From: Spirochaetes bacterium ADurb.Bin218 | Lineage (GTDB): Bacteria > Spirochaetota > UBA4802 > UBA5550 | DNA length: 59,169 nt | Assembly (NCBI GenBank): GCA_002069965.1 | Contig: MWCI01000014.1 | Location: 1-59,169 of the forward strand | Direction of reading: 5' to 3' | Position numbers and translations under genes: made by a program | Shown: positions 43,614 to 52,151 of the stretch, piece after piece | How positions within the stretch are numbered: position 1 is the stretch's first letter | Layout of the letters: the number at the start of each line of letters is the position of its first letter | Notes under the pieces: generated by a model | Told to the model about the DNA's origin: nothing | The model's database searches: none | What the model saw: the letters and a program-made list of their open reading frames with translations, nothing else

Positions 43614-45074
43614 CTACATCAAGTCTCTGTAATCTTTCAAAATGCCGTTTTTCAGTTCATTTACCTCTTCAACTGACGAATTAACTTCAAAAACGCTTTT
43701 CTTTAGATATTCCAGTGTAAGGTTTTCCTCTTCTCCTTCACGACGTCTCCCTGCAAAAACCATCTTCAAGAGATTTTTCAACCCCTCAAGAAGCGAACTT
43801 TTCTTTAAAATCTGTTCACGCTTGTCTGGATCGCTTTTTATCTCTTCAAAAATTTTTCTTATATTCAAAAGAAATTCTATTTGCGCAAGTGCCCCATTTG
43901 CCTTAAAGTGATTCATTGTCTTTTGAAAAACATCAAGATATAAATCCTTCTCGGATTTATCCATGTTTTTCATAGAAACAAAACTATTTAAGGTACACAG
44001 AGCAATATGCATGTCTCTAAGGTCATCCATTGTAACCTCAAAGCGATTATTTATAATTGCAGAGGCTCTCAAGAAATCACCCAGCTTTGCCTGCTTTCTT
44101 GGGCTTATAAAAAACTTTGAGTCGTTTTTGCGCATTTCGCTAATATACTTTGTAATAAAGACATTTTTCATAAAATAAATAAAATCAGGAACATTAACCT
44201 TAATATCCCTGTGATTGTTTGTAATAATCTCATTTAAAAAGAGTATCTGGTTAAAATATATCTTCTTATCAGGATCTACCGGCTTGCCCCTCTTTGCAGT
44301 ATAGGTTTCATCAATGAGTAACTGATTATAAACATTATTGTCCTCTGGTATAATTGCCTTATAGGTAAACCTGTCAAGAACAGCCTCTGTAACCTCATTC
44401 ATCCTCATATAGTTGGCAGTTGCAATAGCTGTATGGACAACAGCATCTATTTGCTCTGATCCATTTATGAACTTCCTTTCATTAAGGACAGAGAGAAGAG
44501 ATCTCAAGACAACATCGCTGGCATCAAAAAACTCATCTAAAAAAACAAGGTTAGCCTCAATGATAGACCCCTTGATATTATGCCTTATTCTTCCTTTACG
44601 AAACTCTTCAATATTGTAAGGCCCAAAATAGTTATCCGGAGTTTGATCTTTGCTAGCCTGAGAAGAAAAAACTCGTGCTCCCTCAAATATATTAAAAATT
44701 GAGCTTGCAAGATAAGATTTTGCCATACCTGTTCGGCTAAGCAATAACATATGCTCCCCTGTAAGTATTGCAAAAATCGCCTGCCTGATTATATCCTCTC
44801 GCCCAATTACAGCCTGACTGATATTATTCATGTGCCAGTTGAGATATTCAACAATAGTTGGAATATCATGCTCACCATCAGGTATCATCTTTACAACATC
44901 GCCAACTGCAAGAGTACCTGTTCTCCTGATTACATCTTTTGCTCCAAAGGAATCGTCATTTATGGACTTCTTCTGCTTTAGATCAAAGGAGTCTCCTGTT
45001 CTATCATCAGGAGTAATTATTCTGTAGCCGTCTCTCTCAAAAATGCTTTTTACTTCTTCACGGTTGCTTAACAT
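43614..45074 (-). CDS. MoxR/RavA-type AAA+ ATPase
   Basis: This is a 486-residue hexameric-type ATPase. The AAA+ core lies at about 85-345. Walker A is LLLSRTGMAKSYLA, with the first Gly replaced by Ser, a MoxR-type variation. Walker B is LVFLDEFFDA, the sensor-1 phrase is AIATANY, and the arginine-finger phrase is VLDRFTYKAIIPED. The N-terminal 80 residues are charged and not recognised. The C-terminal 130 residues are helical. It is followed 9 bases later by the VWA gene and preceded 16 bases earlier by a PAS kinase-like gene, an unusual partner for MoxR. It should remodel or assemble a target protein with the VWA partner. Confidence 0.9.
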   Translation of the reverse strand: MLSNREEVKSIFERDGYRIITPDDRTGDSFDLKQKKSINDDSFGAKDVIRRTGTLAVGDVVKMIPDGEHDIPTIVEYLNWHMNNISQAVIGREDIIRQAIFAILTGEHMLLLSRTGMAKSYLASSIFNIFEGARVFSSQASKDQTPDNYFGPYNIEEFRKGRIRHNIKGSIIEANLVFLDEFFDASDVVLRSLLSVLNERKFINGSEQIDAVVHTAIATANYMRMNEVTEAVLDRFTYKAIIPEDNNVYNQLLIDETYTAKRGKPVDPDKKIYFNQILFLNEIITNNHRDIKVNVPDFIYFMKNVFITKYISEMRKNDSKFFISPRKQAKLGDFLRASAIINNRFEVTMDDLRDMHIALCTLNSFVSMKNMDKSEKDLYLDVFQKTMNHFKANGALAQIEFLLNIRKIFEEIKSDPDKREQILKKSSLLEGLKNLLKMVFAGRRREGEEENLTLEYLKKSVFEVNSSVEEVNELKNGILKDYRDLM

Positions 45075-45090
45075 TTCTTATCTCCCTCTA

Positions 45091-46695
45091 TTACCTTTTT
45101 TGAGGAAAAACCATTCTAAAAGAAGTTCCTTCTCCAGGAGCAGTTTTTACACCAATTGTCCCTCCGAGATTGTTCACTATATTTGCAACAATCATCATGC
45201 CAAGTCCAGTTCCGTGTTTACCCTTTGTTGTAAAAAATGGCTGAAAAATCTTTTCTATATTTTCTTCAGGTATACCCATGCCATTGTCACTTACTGTTAG
45301 CACTGCATAGAAATCATTCTCTGTAACAACCGAATCAACTGATATTTCTATTTTCCCACCAGGGTCAACAGCATCCTCTGCATTTTCCAGAAGCTGAATT
45401 AAAATTTGCTGAACCTGATTTGGAGATGCTAAGATCTGAGGCCCCTCTTCCGGAAGATTTATTACAACATTATAGCCCTCGCTGCTGAGTCTATTTGTAA
45501 TAACATCAATGGGATGATTAGTGACAATCTTATTGAGATCACAGACTTCTTTATCTCTTTCATCTATAACAGAAAGAGCTAAAAGCTGTTCAGAAATAGT
45601 CTTTATCCTTTCCAATTCTTTTTTTAAAGAATCGACATACTCTTCAGCGGGGCTATGTTCTTCAACATTGGAATCAACAAAGTTAAGGTCCATAACCATC
45701 TTGTTTATGTGGCTTTTTAGCTCTGAGGCAACACCTGATGCCAGCAATCCCAGTGCACTCATCTTCTCTGTCCTGCTTGCCCTCTGACGGGTCTGAACCT
45801 GCTCTGTAACATCCTCAATCATTACAAGGACTCTTTCAACTACACCGGATCTACTCAGGATGGGGTCAAAAGTGGCATTGACAACTATCTCAGCCACACC
45901 TGAAAGAGGCATATATCGAACCTCTCTTGCCTTAACTGTTTTTTTGGTTAATAGCACTTCTTCAAACATAGCTGTAAAACCGGATTCGATAAATCCGGAA
46001 TACTTAATTATATTTACGCCCACAAGGGTATTGGGCTCTCTCATCATAATTCTACTCAGGGAAGGATTTTCGTTTATAACAACACCAGATGGATCTATCA
46101 TAAACATCCCAATGGGAGCATTTTTTATAATCTCATCATTTAAATCTCTAAGGTTTCTTAATTCCTCTGCCTGACGGATCTGCTCCTGAACTTTCTCTTC
46201 AAGGATTTTTGCATTCTCCTTGAGTTTTTTTTGCATTAAATACTGTTCAGTATAATTTCTCATTATACCAATAAGAGCAATAATCTCTCCGCTTTTTGTC
46301 TTAATGGGCGAAAAGTTAGTCATGAAATAATAGGGCTTACCATTTTCATATATCTTGAGAATTTCGTTTCTAAAAATCTGCCCCTTCTTCAGAACAGATT
46401 CAACTACAAAATTGCCCCTCTCAAGTTCTATCTCCTGCAGATAATCTGTATAGAGTCTTCCAGGAGTTGAGTCCCTTGATGAAAGGGTCTCCTTCCAGGC
46501 ATTGTTTGTATACTGTATTCTCATATCTTTGTTTATCACAAAGATAATATCATAGGCTGACTCAACTATTGTTCTAAAATCTATGGATTTTATCTCACCC
46601 ATATCATCAATGGAGATCTCATATTGCTGACCTAATTTTTCAATTACATCAAGCAACTCCTCACGGGATAGCTTTCCTAATTTTTCTAGATCCAT
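45091..46695 (-). CDS. PAS-PAS histidine-kinase-like protein lacking the phosphoacceptor His
   Basis: This is a 534-residue cytosolic protein. PAS domains lie at about 45-160 and 200-300, with a coiled segment between. The dimerisation helix reads SALGLLASGVASELKSHI, where active kinases have V-A-H-E/D; here the His is Ser (TCA codon, plus strand 45724-45726). The HATPase domain is complete, with LLENAEDAV, VSDNGMGIPEE, and FFTTKGKHGTGLGM. ATP binding should persist while autophosphorylation at the usual site is lost. It precedes MoxR by 16 bases. It may sense redox or a ligand and pass a conformational signal to the MoxR/VWA pair; that is inference. Confidence 0.88.
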   Translation of the reverse strand: MDLEKLGKLSREELLDVIEKLGQQYEISIDDMGEIKSIDFRTIVESAYDIIFVINKDMRIQYTNNAWKETLSSRDSTPGRLYTDYLQEIELERGNFVVESVLKKGQIFRNEILKIYENGKPYYFMTNFSPIKTKSGEIIALIGIMRNYTEQYLMQKKLKENAKILEEKVQEQIRQAEELRNLRDLNDEIIKNAPIGMFMIDPSGVVINENPSLSRIMMREPNTLVGVNIIKYSGFIESGFTAMFEEVLLTKKTVKAREVRYMPLSGVAEIVVNATFDPILSRSGVVERVLVMIEDVTEQVQTRQRASRTEKMSALGLLASGVASELKSHINKMVMDLNFVDSNVEEHSPAEEYVDSLKKELERIKTISEQLLALSVIDERDKEVCDLNKIVTNHPIDVITNRLSSEGYNVVINLPEEGPQILASPNQVQQILIQLLENAEDAVDPGGKIEISVDSVVTENDFYAVLTVSDNGMGIPEENIEKIFQPFFTTKGKHGTGLGMMIVANIVNNLGGTIGVKTAPGEGTSFRMVFPQKR

Positions 46696-46728
46696 ATATT
46701 ACACCTGCCGGTATCTCATGATGAGGTC

Positions 46729-47109
46729 TTAGCCCTCCCTGGAAATAGCTCTGTAAAACCATAGTTCAATAACAGCACTCATGGAAAGAGCAACAAGGAG
46801 GGAAATAACAAACCAGGTCACATTAAATTCCACCATAAAATATATCGCAGAAACAAAAACAAGAAAAACAATAAATTTAACAAAAAACCATTTATATGTG
46901 ACCTTAAGAAGCTTAATGGCATGGGCACCAAAGGAATTCTTCACCTGAACAAGCCAGATAACAGAAAGAATAATTCCAAGAAGAGTCCCTACAAAATACC
47001 CCATAAAATCATACTTAGAAAAACTTAGAAAAAACCACAGTGACACACAGATATTTACAAAAGCAGGTATAAACGTGAGCATAACCGCCATTTTGTATTG
47101 TTTTTCCAT
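46729..47109 (-). CDS. Small four-helix membrane protein
   Basis: This is a 126-residue protein with four predicted membrane helices (AVMLTFIPAFVNICVSLWFF; YFVGTLLGIILSVIWLV; FFVKFIVFLVFVSAIYFMV; TWFVISLLVALSMSAVIEL). The size and layout recall ATP synthase subunit I-like or small scaffold proteins, but I do not assign a family. The frame opens at a GTG (47118). The ATG at 47109 has AAAGAG 8 bases upstream and is chosen. It precedes the kinase-like gene by 33 bases, so it is likely the first gene of that operon. Confidence 0.75.
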   Translation of the reverse strand: MEKQYKMAVMLTFIPAFVNICVSLWFFLSFSKYDFMGYFVGTLLGIILSVIWLVQVKNSFGAHAIKLLKVTYKWFFVKFIVFLVFVSAIYFMVEFNVTWFVISLLVALSMSAVIELWFYRAISREG

Positions 47110-47192
47110 AACACACACTCTTTATATATTTTTACTATTTACACAGTATAAGACATCTAACATAGTTTTTTATCAATGTCAATAAAAAACAG

Positions 47193-47444
47193 CTATTTTA
47201 CATGACAACCCTTTCCATTACATCCCTTTATAGCACTATATTTTTTACCATTTAATTTGCCATCTTTTATCTGACCTTTTTGTTGAGGTATATTAAGACC
47301 TGGCGTATGGCAGTATGCACAATTGATAGGCTTGCCATCTTGAGACATATTTGCATGCTTGCCCATTATTACAGGGGTTGCATTGAGAGATATTGAAAAG
47401 ATAAACACAATTAAAGCTGAAAAAATATAAGTAAAAATTTTCAT
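47193..47444 (-). CDS. Small c-type cytochrome with CX2CH and CX4CH heme motifs
   Basis: This is an 83-residue exported protein. Residues 1-22 are a signal peptide. The mature part has CAYCH and, near the C-terminus, CNGKGCH, which is a CX4CH heme motif like that of some tetraheme c3-type cytochromes. Other His residues (GKHANMS) could be distal ligands. It probably binds two hemes and shuttles electrons in the periplasm. An AAGGAGG ribosome site precedes it. A strong hairpin lies just upstream, which separates it from adenylate kinase. Confidence 0.8.
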   Translation of the reverse strand: MKIFTYIFSALIVFIFSISLNATPVIMGKHANMSQDGKPINCAYCHTPGLNIPQQKGQIKDGKLNGKKYSAIKGCNGKGCHVK

Positions 47445-47473
47445 AAGAACCTCCTTTTTTTAGCAATTATAAC

Positions 47474-47503
47474 AAAAAAAGGCTTTTATGAAAGCCTTTT
47501 TTT
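47474..47503 (-). terminator. Bidirectional-type rho-independent terminator after adk
   Basis: Perfect 13-bp arms AAAAAAAGGCTTT (47474-47486) and AAAGCCTTTTTTT (47491-47503) flank a TATG loop. T-runs occur on both strands. It sits about 60 bases after the adk stop (minus strand) and before the cytochrome gene, so it should end adk transcripts. Confidence 0.88.
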
Positions 47504-47565
47504 GTTTGAAATTAAAAATTATTTAATTTTTTAAAAAGTAAGACTTAAGCAGCAAAAGAGAAGCT

Positions 47566-48252
47566 TTACTGCAAAGCCTTTTCCATATTTTCAGTCACTG
47601 ATTTAACACTGGGAGTTCCATCCAGTTCAATAAACTTCATACCTTTTTGCGCAGCAATTCTTTTAAAATAATTAACTGCAGCCATTGTCCCATTTACGGA
47701 ATCATAATATATGTCGTGGCGTTTATTAATAGCAGCCTCATCCTGATCATCTGCCCGTGTTGAAAGCTTGCCACCACAGACCCTACAAACAAGCTCTCCA
47801 TTTTTTTCTGCAGGCTTGATCTCATCAATATAAATATTATTGGGATGATTATTATCATTCTCGCATAATCTCCTGCCCATAATCCTCTTTCGCGCAGTTT
47901 CTCTGTCAAGAGAAAGCTCAATTATATAATCCAGAACTATCCCTGCCTCCTCAAGAGCCTTTTCAAGAGCAACAGCCTGCTCAGGATTACGGGGAAATCC
48001 ATCAAGAAGCCAGCCATTTTTACAATCATCCTTTTTAAGCCTGTCAAGGATCATAGGTATGGTTATTGAATCAGGAACCAAATCTCCTCTGTCAATATAC
48101 TCCTTTGCTTTTTTGCCAAGCTCTGTTCCGCCCTTAATGTTTTCCCTGAAAAGAGCTCCAGACTCAACATGAGTAATGTTAAATTTTTTTTGAACAACTG
48201 CGCCCTGAGTCCCTTTACCACTGCCGTTGGGACCAAAAATTAGAATATTCAT
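47566..48252 (-). CDS. adk: Adenylate kinase
   Basis: This enzyme interconverts ATP, AMP and ADP. The P-loop is FGPNGSGKGTQG, the AMP-binding segment is ESGALFRENI, and LLDGFPRNPEQ and GRRLCENDNNHPNNIY follow. The LID contains cysteines (LCENDNNHP, CRVCGG) suggestive of a metal-binding lid, although the set differs from the classical four-Cys form. The open frame extends 21 codons upstream, but ATG at 48252 has GGAGG 7 bases before it, giving 228 aa starting MNILIFGPNG. A strong terminator follows. Confidence 0.96.
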   Translation of the reverse strand: MNILIFGPNGSGKGTQGAVVQKKFNITHVESGALFRENIKGGTELGKKAKEYIDRGDLVPDSITIPMILDRLKKDDCKNGWLLDGFPRNPEQAVALEKALEEAGIVLDYIIELSLDRETARKRIMGRRLCENDNNHPNNIYIDEIKPAEKNGELVCRVCGGKLSTRADDQDEAAINKRHDIYYDSVNGTMAAVNYFKRIAAQKGMKFIELDGTPSVKSVTENMEKALQ

Positions 48253-48334
48253 TAAATATCCTCCGGGATTATTTTTTTGAGCGATTCTTTTGACTATGTT
48301 TTTTTTGTAAAGCAAGTTTTTATATACAAAAATT

Positions 48335-48395
48335 CCAAAAAAGAGCTACTGAGGATAAAATACTCCTACCCAAAAAAGAGCTTAGGGGATAATAG
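48335..48395. repeat. Imperfect direct repeat between adk and paaK
   Basis: CCAAAAAAGAGCT occurs exactly at 48335-48347 and 48370-48382, and the following bases (ACTGAGGATAAA and TAGGGGATAATA) remain similar, so the unit is about 26 bases with a 35-base period. The two copies lie in the 272-base divergent promoter region and could be tandem operator sites. Confidence 0.55.
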
Positions 48396-48524
48396 TTTCT
48401 TGATTTTACACTAAAAATTATATTTAAGAATAATTACTTAATATTTTTAGCTTATGGATAAAAGAACTTATTGACAGAGAAAAACATTGATGGTTTCTTT
48501 TTAAAAAAATTTCTGGAGTAAAAA

Positions 48525-49820
48525 ATGTATTTTCAAAAGGATATAGAAACAATCTCAAAAAACGCTCTTCACCTTCTACAATCTGAAAGGCTTAAAAAGA
48601 CTCTGGAGGCTGCTGCAACAACTCCTTACTATGGCAAGTTATTTCAAGAAAAAAAAATAGACATCTCAAAAATAAAGACTGTTGAGCATTTAAAAGATCT
48701 ACCATTTACAACAAAAAATGATCTGCGTTTGAGTTATCCTGATGGAATGGTTGCAGTCCCAAGGTCAGAGATTGTTCGCATCCATGCCTCCTCTGGCACA
48801 ACTGGCAAATCCACTGTTATATTCTATACCATGAAAGATATTGATAACTGGGCAACACTCGTTGCACGGGCAATGTATAGCACAGGTGCAAGACGGGAAG
48901 ACGTTTTTCAAAATATGATGGGATATGGGCTTTTTACTGGTGGGCTGGGGCTTCATTATGGCGCAGAAAAACTTGGATGTATGGTAATCCCTTCATCAAC
49001 AGGTAACAGTCTAAAACAACTTCAACTCATGCAGGATTTCCAGACGACGTTGATTCACATTACCCCAAGCTATGCTCTTCACCTTGTTGAGGTGATAAAA
49101 GAAAATGGGATCAACCCCCATGACCTCTCTGTTAAAAAGGCTTACTTTGGGGCAGAGCCTTATTCTGAATCCACAAGAAAAAAGCTGGAAGAGCAATGGG
49201 GCCTGGATGCATATAACTGCTATGGGCTCTCTGAGATGAATGGCCCGGGGGTTGCGATGGAGTGTATAAACAAAGCTGGAATGCACATAGCTGAAGATTA
49301 CTACATCGCAGAGATAATAAATCCAGAAACTGGCGAGCCTCTTCCAGATGGAGAAGAGGGAGAACTGGTTCTTACTCACATAAACAGAGAAGCCATGCCA
49401 ATAATCAGATACAGGACACGGGATCTCACACGCATAATACCAGAGCCTTGTTCTTGCGGAAGAACTCATAGACGAATTGAAAGAATTAAAGGCAGAACCG
49501 ATGACATGCTCATAGTGGGTGGCGTAAATGTATTCCCATCTCAAATTGAATCAGTGCTTATGACAATACCTGAGGTGGGCAACAACTACCGCATAGTTCT
49601 TGATAGAGAAGAGGGCCTTGATAGAATGCACATTCAAGTGGAGCTTTACTCCAAGCTATTCCAGGGTGATATGAAGGCTCTTAAAAAGCTCAATAAGGAG
49701 ATTGTTGAAAAATTACGAGCTCTAATTACAATAAATCCACGAATCGAATTTATGGAACCAGGTTCTCTTCCTCCAAGTGAGGGCAAAGCCAAAAGGGTTA
49801 TAGATAACAGAGAAATATAG
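48525..49820 (+). CDS. paaK: Phenylacetate-CoA ligase family protein
   Basis: This is an AMP-forming aryl-CoA ligase of 431 aa, typical for PaaK. The nucleotide-binding motif is HASSGTTGKSTVIFYT. Then come FGAEPYSE, NCYGLSEMNGPG, RYRTRDLTRI and the hinge GRTDDMLIVGGVNVFPSQIE. In anaerobes this protein often activates phenylacetate or indoleacetate released from aromatic amino acids. Directly downstream (9 bases) is an ACT-domain protein, a frequent partner of such ligases. A TCTGGAG ribosome site precedes the ATG. Confidence 0.93.
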   Translation: MYFQKDIETISKNALHLLQSERLKKTLEAAATTPYYGKLFQEKKIDISKIKTVEHLKDLPFTTKNDLRLSYPDGMVAVPRSEIVRIHASSGTTGKSTVIFYTMKDIDNWATLVARAMYSTGARREDVFQNMMGYGLFTGGLGLHYGAEKLGCMVIPSSTGNSLKQLQLMQDFQTTLIHITPSYALHLVEVIKENGINPHDLSVKKAYFGAEPYSESTRKKLEEQWGLDAYNCYGLSEMNGPGVAMECINKAGMHIAEDYYIAEIINPETGEPLPDGEEGELVLTHINREAMPIIRYRTRDLTRIIPEPCSCGRTHRRIERIKGRTDDMLIVGGVNVFPSQIESVLMTIPEVGNNYRIVLDREEGLDRMHIQVELYSKLFQGDMKALKKLNKEIVEKLRALITINPRIEFMEPGSLPPSEGKAKRVIDNREI

Positions 49821-49829
49821 GAGGTCATT

Positions 49830-50258
49830 ATGCCACATCAAGTTTCAGTTTTTGCAGAAAATAAGCCAGGTAAAATAAGCAGAATTACTGAGGTGTTGAG
49901 CAAAAATGATATAAACATAAGAGCGATAACAATCTCTGACTCAGGAGATTATGGAATAATTAAGCTATTGCTGGATAAGCCAGAGTTTGGTAACGAATGT
50001 CTCAAGAATGCTGGACTTGCAGCAACACTTAAAAGCATAGTTGCTATAAAGATTGATGATTCACCTGGAGGCTTGCACAAGGCTGCCTCTGCTATTGCAA
50101 AAGAAAATATTAACATCGAAGACGCCTATGGATTTACCATAAGGGAAAAAAATCAGGCGGTATTTGTATTTCAGGTTGAAGATATAGCTCATACAGAGAA
50201 AATCTTAAAGAATGCAGGATTTGAGGTAATATCCGATAAAGAGCTTTATTATCTATAA
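49830..50258 (+). CDS. Tandem ACT-domain protein
   Basis: This is a 142-residue protein of two ACT domains. The first (about 1-65) starts VSVFAENKPGKISRITEVL, and the second (about 70-140) starts AIKIDDSPGGLHKAASAI. ACT domains bind amino acids; here they probably sense an aromatic amino acid and regulate the PaaK-type ligase encoded just upstream, but this is inference. A GGAGG ribosome site precedes the ATG. Its stop is followed immediately by the ATG of a glycosyltransferase. Confidence 0.9.
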   Translation: MPHQVSVFAENKPGKISRITEVLSKNDINIRAITISDSGDYGIIKLLLDKPEFGNECLKNAGLAATLKSIVAIKIDDSPGGLHKAASAIAKENINIEDAYGFTIREKNQAVFVFQVEDIAHTEKILKNAGFEVISDKELYYL

Positions 50259-51155
50259 ATGCCTTATTTCTCTGTAATAATTCCATCATTTAACAGAAGG
50301 CAAAAACTCTGCAGGGCAATTGATTCTGTTTTGTCTCAATCTTTTAGAGATTACGAGCTCATTATAATTGACGATGGCTCAACAGATGGAACAGACTCCA
50401 TTGCTTTGCAATATAAAGGAAAAATCTCCTATTTTTTCCAGGAAAATCAAGGCGTGAGCTCTGCAAGAAATAAGGGTATTTCTGTTTCCAACTCCCCCTT
50501 TATTGCCTTTCTTGATTCTGACGATACATGGGATAAAAGAAAACTTGCACGCCACAAAGAGTATATTGAAAGCAACCCTCACATCCTTATTCATCAGACA
50601 GAGGATATATGGATAAGAAACGACAGGTTTGTGAATCCACAAAAAAAACATCTCAAAAGAGAAGGCGATATTTTTGAACAGTCACTGCATCTGTGCATGA
50701 TAAGCCCATCGTCAGTTGTCATGTCAAGAGAGATCTTAGATAAATATGGATATTTCGATGAAGAATTGCCAGCCTGTGAAGATTACGATTTATGGCTTAG
50801 AATAACGCCCTTTGAATACATAGGCCTTATTAAAGAAAAACTCATAACACGATATGCAGGCCACAGCGATCAGCTATCAGCTTCCTTTGAACTTATGGAT
50901 AGATTTAGAGTTTATTCCATCATGAAACTTCTTGAAATACACAAAGACAAACTATCGCCAGAGCAATATAAAAAGGCACAGACCGTGGCAATTGAAAAGA
51001 CAAAAATATTACTGCAGGGTTCCATAAAAAGAGAAGACTTCACAAAAGCTCAAATTCTCCAGAGAATACTTAATTCTCTGGAAAGTGAAATCTATAAGAA
51101 AAAAGACTATCAGATCCTCTTACAACTACATAATCCCCACGGACATAAGAGTTGA
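50259..51155 (+). CDS. Family 2 glycosyltransferase
   Basis: This is a 298-residue GT-A-fold enzyme. The family motifs are VIIPSFNRRQKLCRAIDSV, IDDGSTDGTDS and the metal-binding FLDSDDTWDKRKL; EEDYDLWLRI-like sequence (CEDYDLWLRI) follows near residue 177. There is no membrane helix. It starts directly after the ACT gene (stop and start adjacent) and so is translationally coupled to the paaK-ACT pair, although its activity is not obviously related. Its final 86 bases overlap the convergent propeller-like gene, an unusually long convergent overlap. Confidence 0.88.
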   Translation: MPYFSVIIPSFNRRQKLCRAIDSVLSQSFRDYELIIIDDGSTDGTDSIALQYKGKISYFFQENQGVSSARNKGISVSNSPFIAFLDSDDTWDKRKLARHKEYIESNPHILIHQTEDIWIRNDRFVNPQKKHLKREGDIFEQSLHLCMISPSSVVMSREILDKYGYFDEELPACEDYDLWLRITPFEYIGLIKEKLITRYAGHSDQLSASFELMDRFRVYSIMKLLEIHKDKLSPEQYKKAQTVAIEKTKILLQGSIKREDFTKAQILQRILNSLESEIYKKKDYQILLQLHNPHGHKS

Positions 51156-52140
51156 GAAAGGATTCAGCAGAAAACTCCCTCTGGAAAAAAAGCCTGCCCT
51201 TTGTATCAAAAACGAAAATCTGCGATCCTCCAGTCATTTTTGTATAACAGAGGAAAAAATAATTCCCTATAAGAGATAGGGAAGATTGACCTGCTTTTTT
51301 TTCTGGTATTGCTACAGAGAAAACCTCATCAGCGTCATCATCAACAACAATAAACTTTTTAAGGTCAATACATGCTGCAAAGCCTCTATCATCTATAGCA
51401 AGAGCTGTCTTCATGTGATGGGCAGAGCCCAATTTTGTATCTGACCACTTTTTTTTCTCCAGATTAACAACTCTCAAGAAATCTGCATCAGCATTACCAT
51501 AATGAACAAGGCCAAATTTTCCTCTGGAGCTTACTTTCATGCCCTTAACTACATTACCCGCAGGGGTATTGCCTTTATTTATGACATTGCCATTTTCGTC
51601 AATAAACCAATAGCTTCCATCTGCAAAACCACAGGCCCCAAAATCTGATAGCTCAGAAAATTCAATTGTTGTGCAAAGCCTTCCAGAAATTTCGCCAACC
51701 CCTAAAACATTACCATTTATGTCTATAATGCGTATCTTGCTATGATCCCCATTTAAAAGAAAAATCATTTTCCCATTATAAGAGATCAGAGGCTTCTCCC
51801 TTGAGAGCAAATTCCAGAATCTTTCCCCCTTTGAGGAATTCAACTCAATAGATTTCCCTGTATATCCATATTTGATATAGTAATCCCCTTTCGCAGAAAA
51901 TTCATATACATCAGGTGTTGAATCAAATTTTTTGAAAAGCTCCCCCTGAGGAGAAACAAGATAAAAAATCTTCCCATAGGGGACAACAATCACTTCTTTT
52001 AAAGAAGGATTACTTTGTGCAAAATCAAAAGAGGATATTTTGCTAAAAAAAGTTTCATAAATTTCAGTCGCAGGCTCTCCTGTAAAAAGAAAGAGGCTTA
52101 TTAAAGCCCCAACAACAAAACCAGAAATTATATATCTCAT
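51070..52140 (-). CDS. Membrane-anchored beta-propeller-like protein
   Basis: This is a 356-residue protein I cannot assign to a family. An N-terminal hydrophobic segment (about 4-22) is a signal anchor. The rest consists of repeated strands with phrases such as YLVSPQGELF, RIIDINGNVLG, WFIDENGNVI and FVFDTKGRLFF. The pattern resembles WD40/PQQ-like blades, probably six or seven, located outside the cytoplasm. It is the last gene of the STAS-LysM-sigma operon (11 bases after the sigma gene). The C-terminal part overlaps the convergent GT2 gene by 86 bases. Confidence 0.75.
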   Translation of the reverse strand: MRYIISGFVVGALISLFLFTGEPATEIYETFFSKISSFDFAQSNPSLKEVIVVPYGKIFYLVSPQGELFKKFDSTPDVYEFSAKGDYYIKYGYTGKSIELNSSKGERFWNLLSREKPLISYNGKMIFLLNGDHSKIRIIDINGNVLGVGEISGRLCTTIEFSELSDFGACGFADGSYWFIDENGNVINKGNTPAGNVVKGMKVSSRGKFGLVHYGNADADFLRVVNLEKKKWSDTKLGSAHHMKTALAIDDRGFAACIDLKKFIVVDDDADEVFSVAIPEKKAGQSSLSLIGNYFFLCYTKMTGGSQIFVFDTKGRLFFQREFSAESFLNSYVRGDYVVVRGSDSLFSYRFHFPEN

Positions 52141-52151
52141 AAATAACCCAT

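Noticed and set aside
47694-47921. 75-codon minus-strand frame inside adk
   Set aside because: It is an alternative frame of the adenylate kinase gene with no support of its own.
48253-48315. Twenty-one-codon N-terminal extension of adenylate kinase
   Set aside because: The internal ATG has a GGAGG site at proper spacing and begins exactly where the kinase fold starts.
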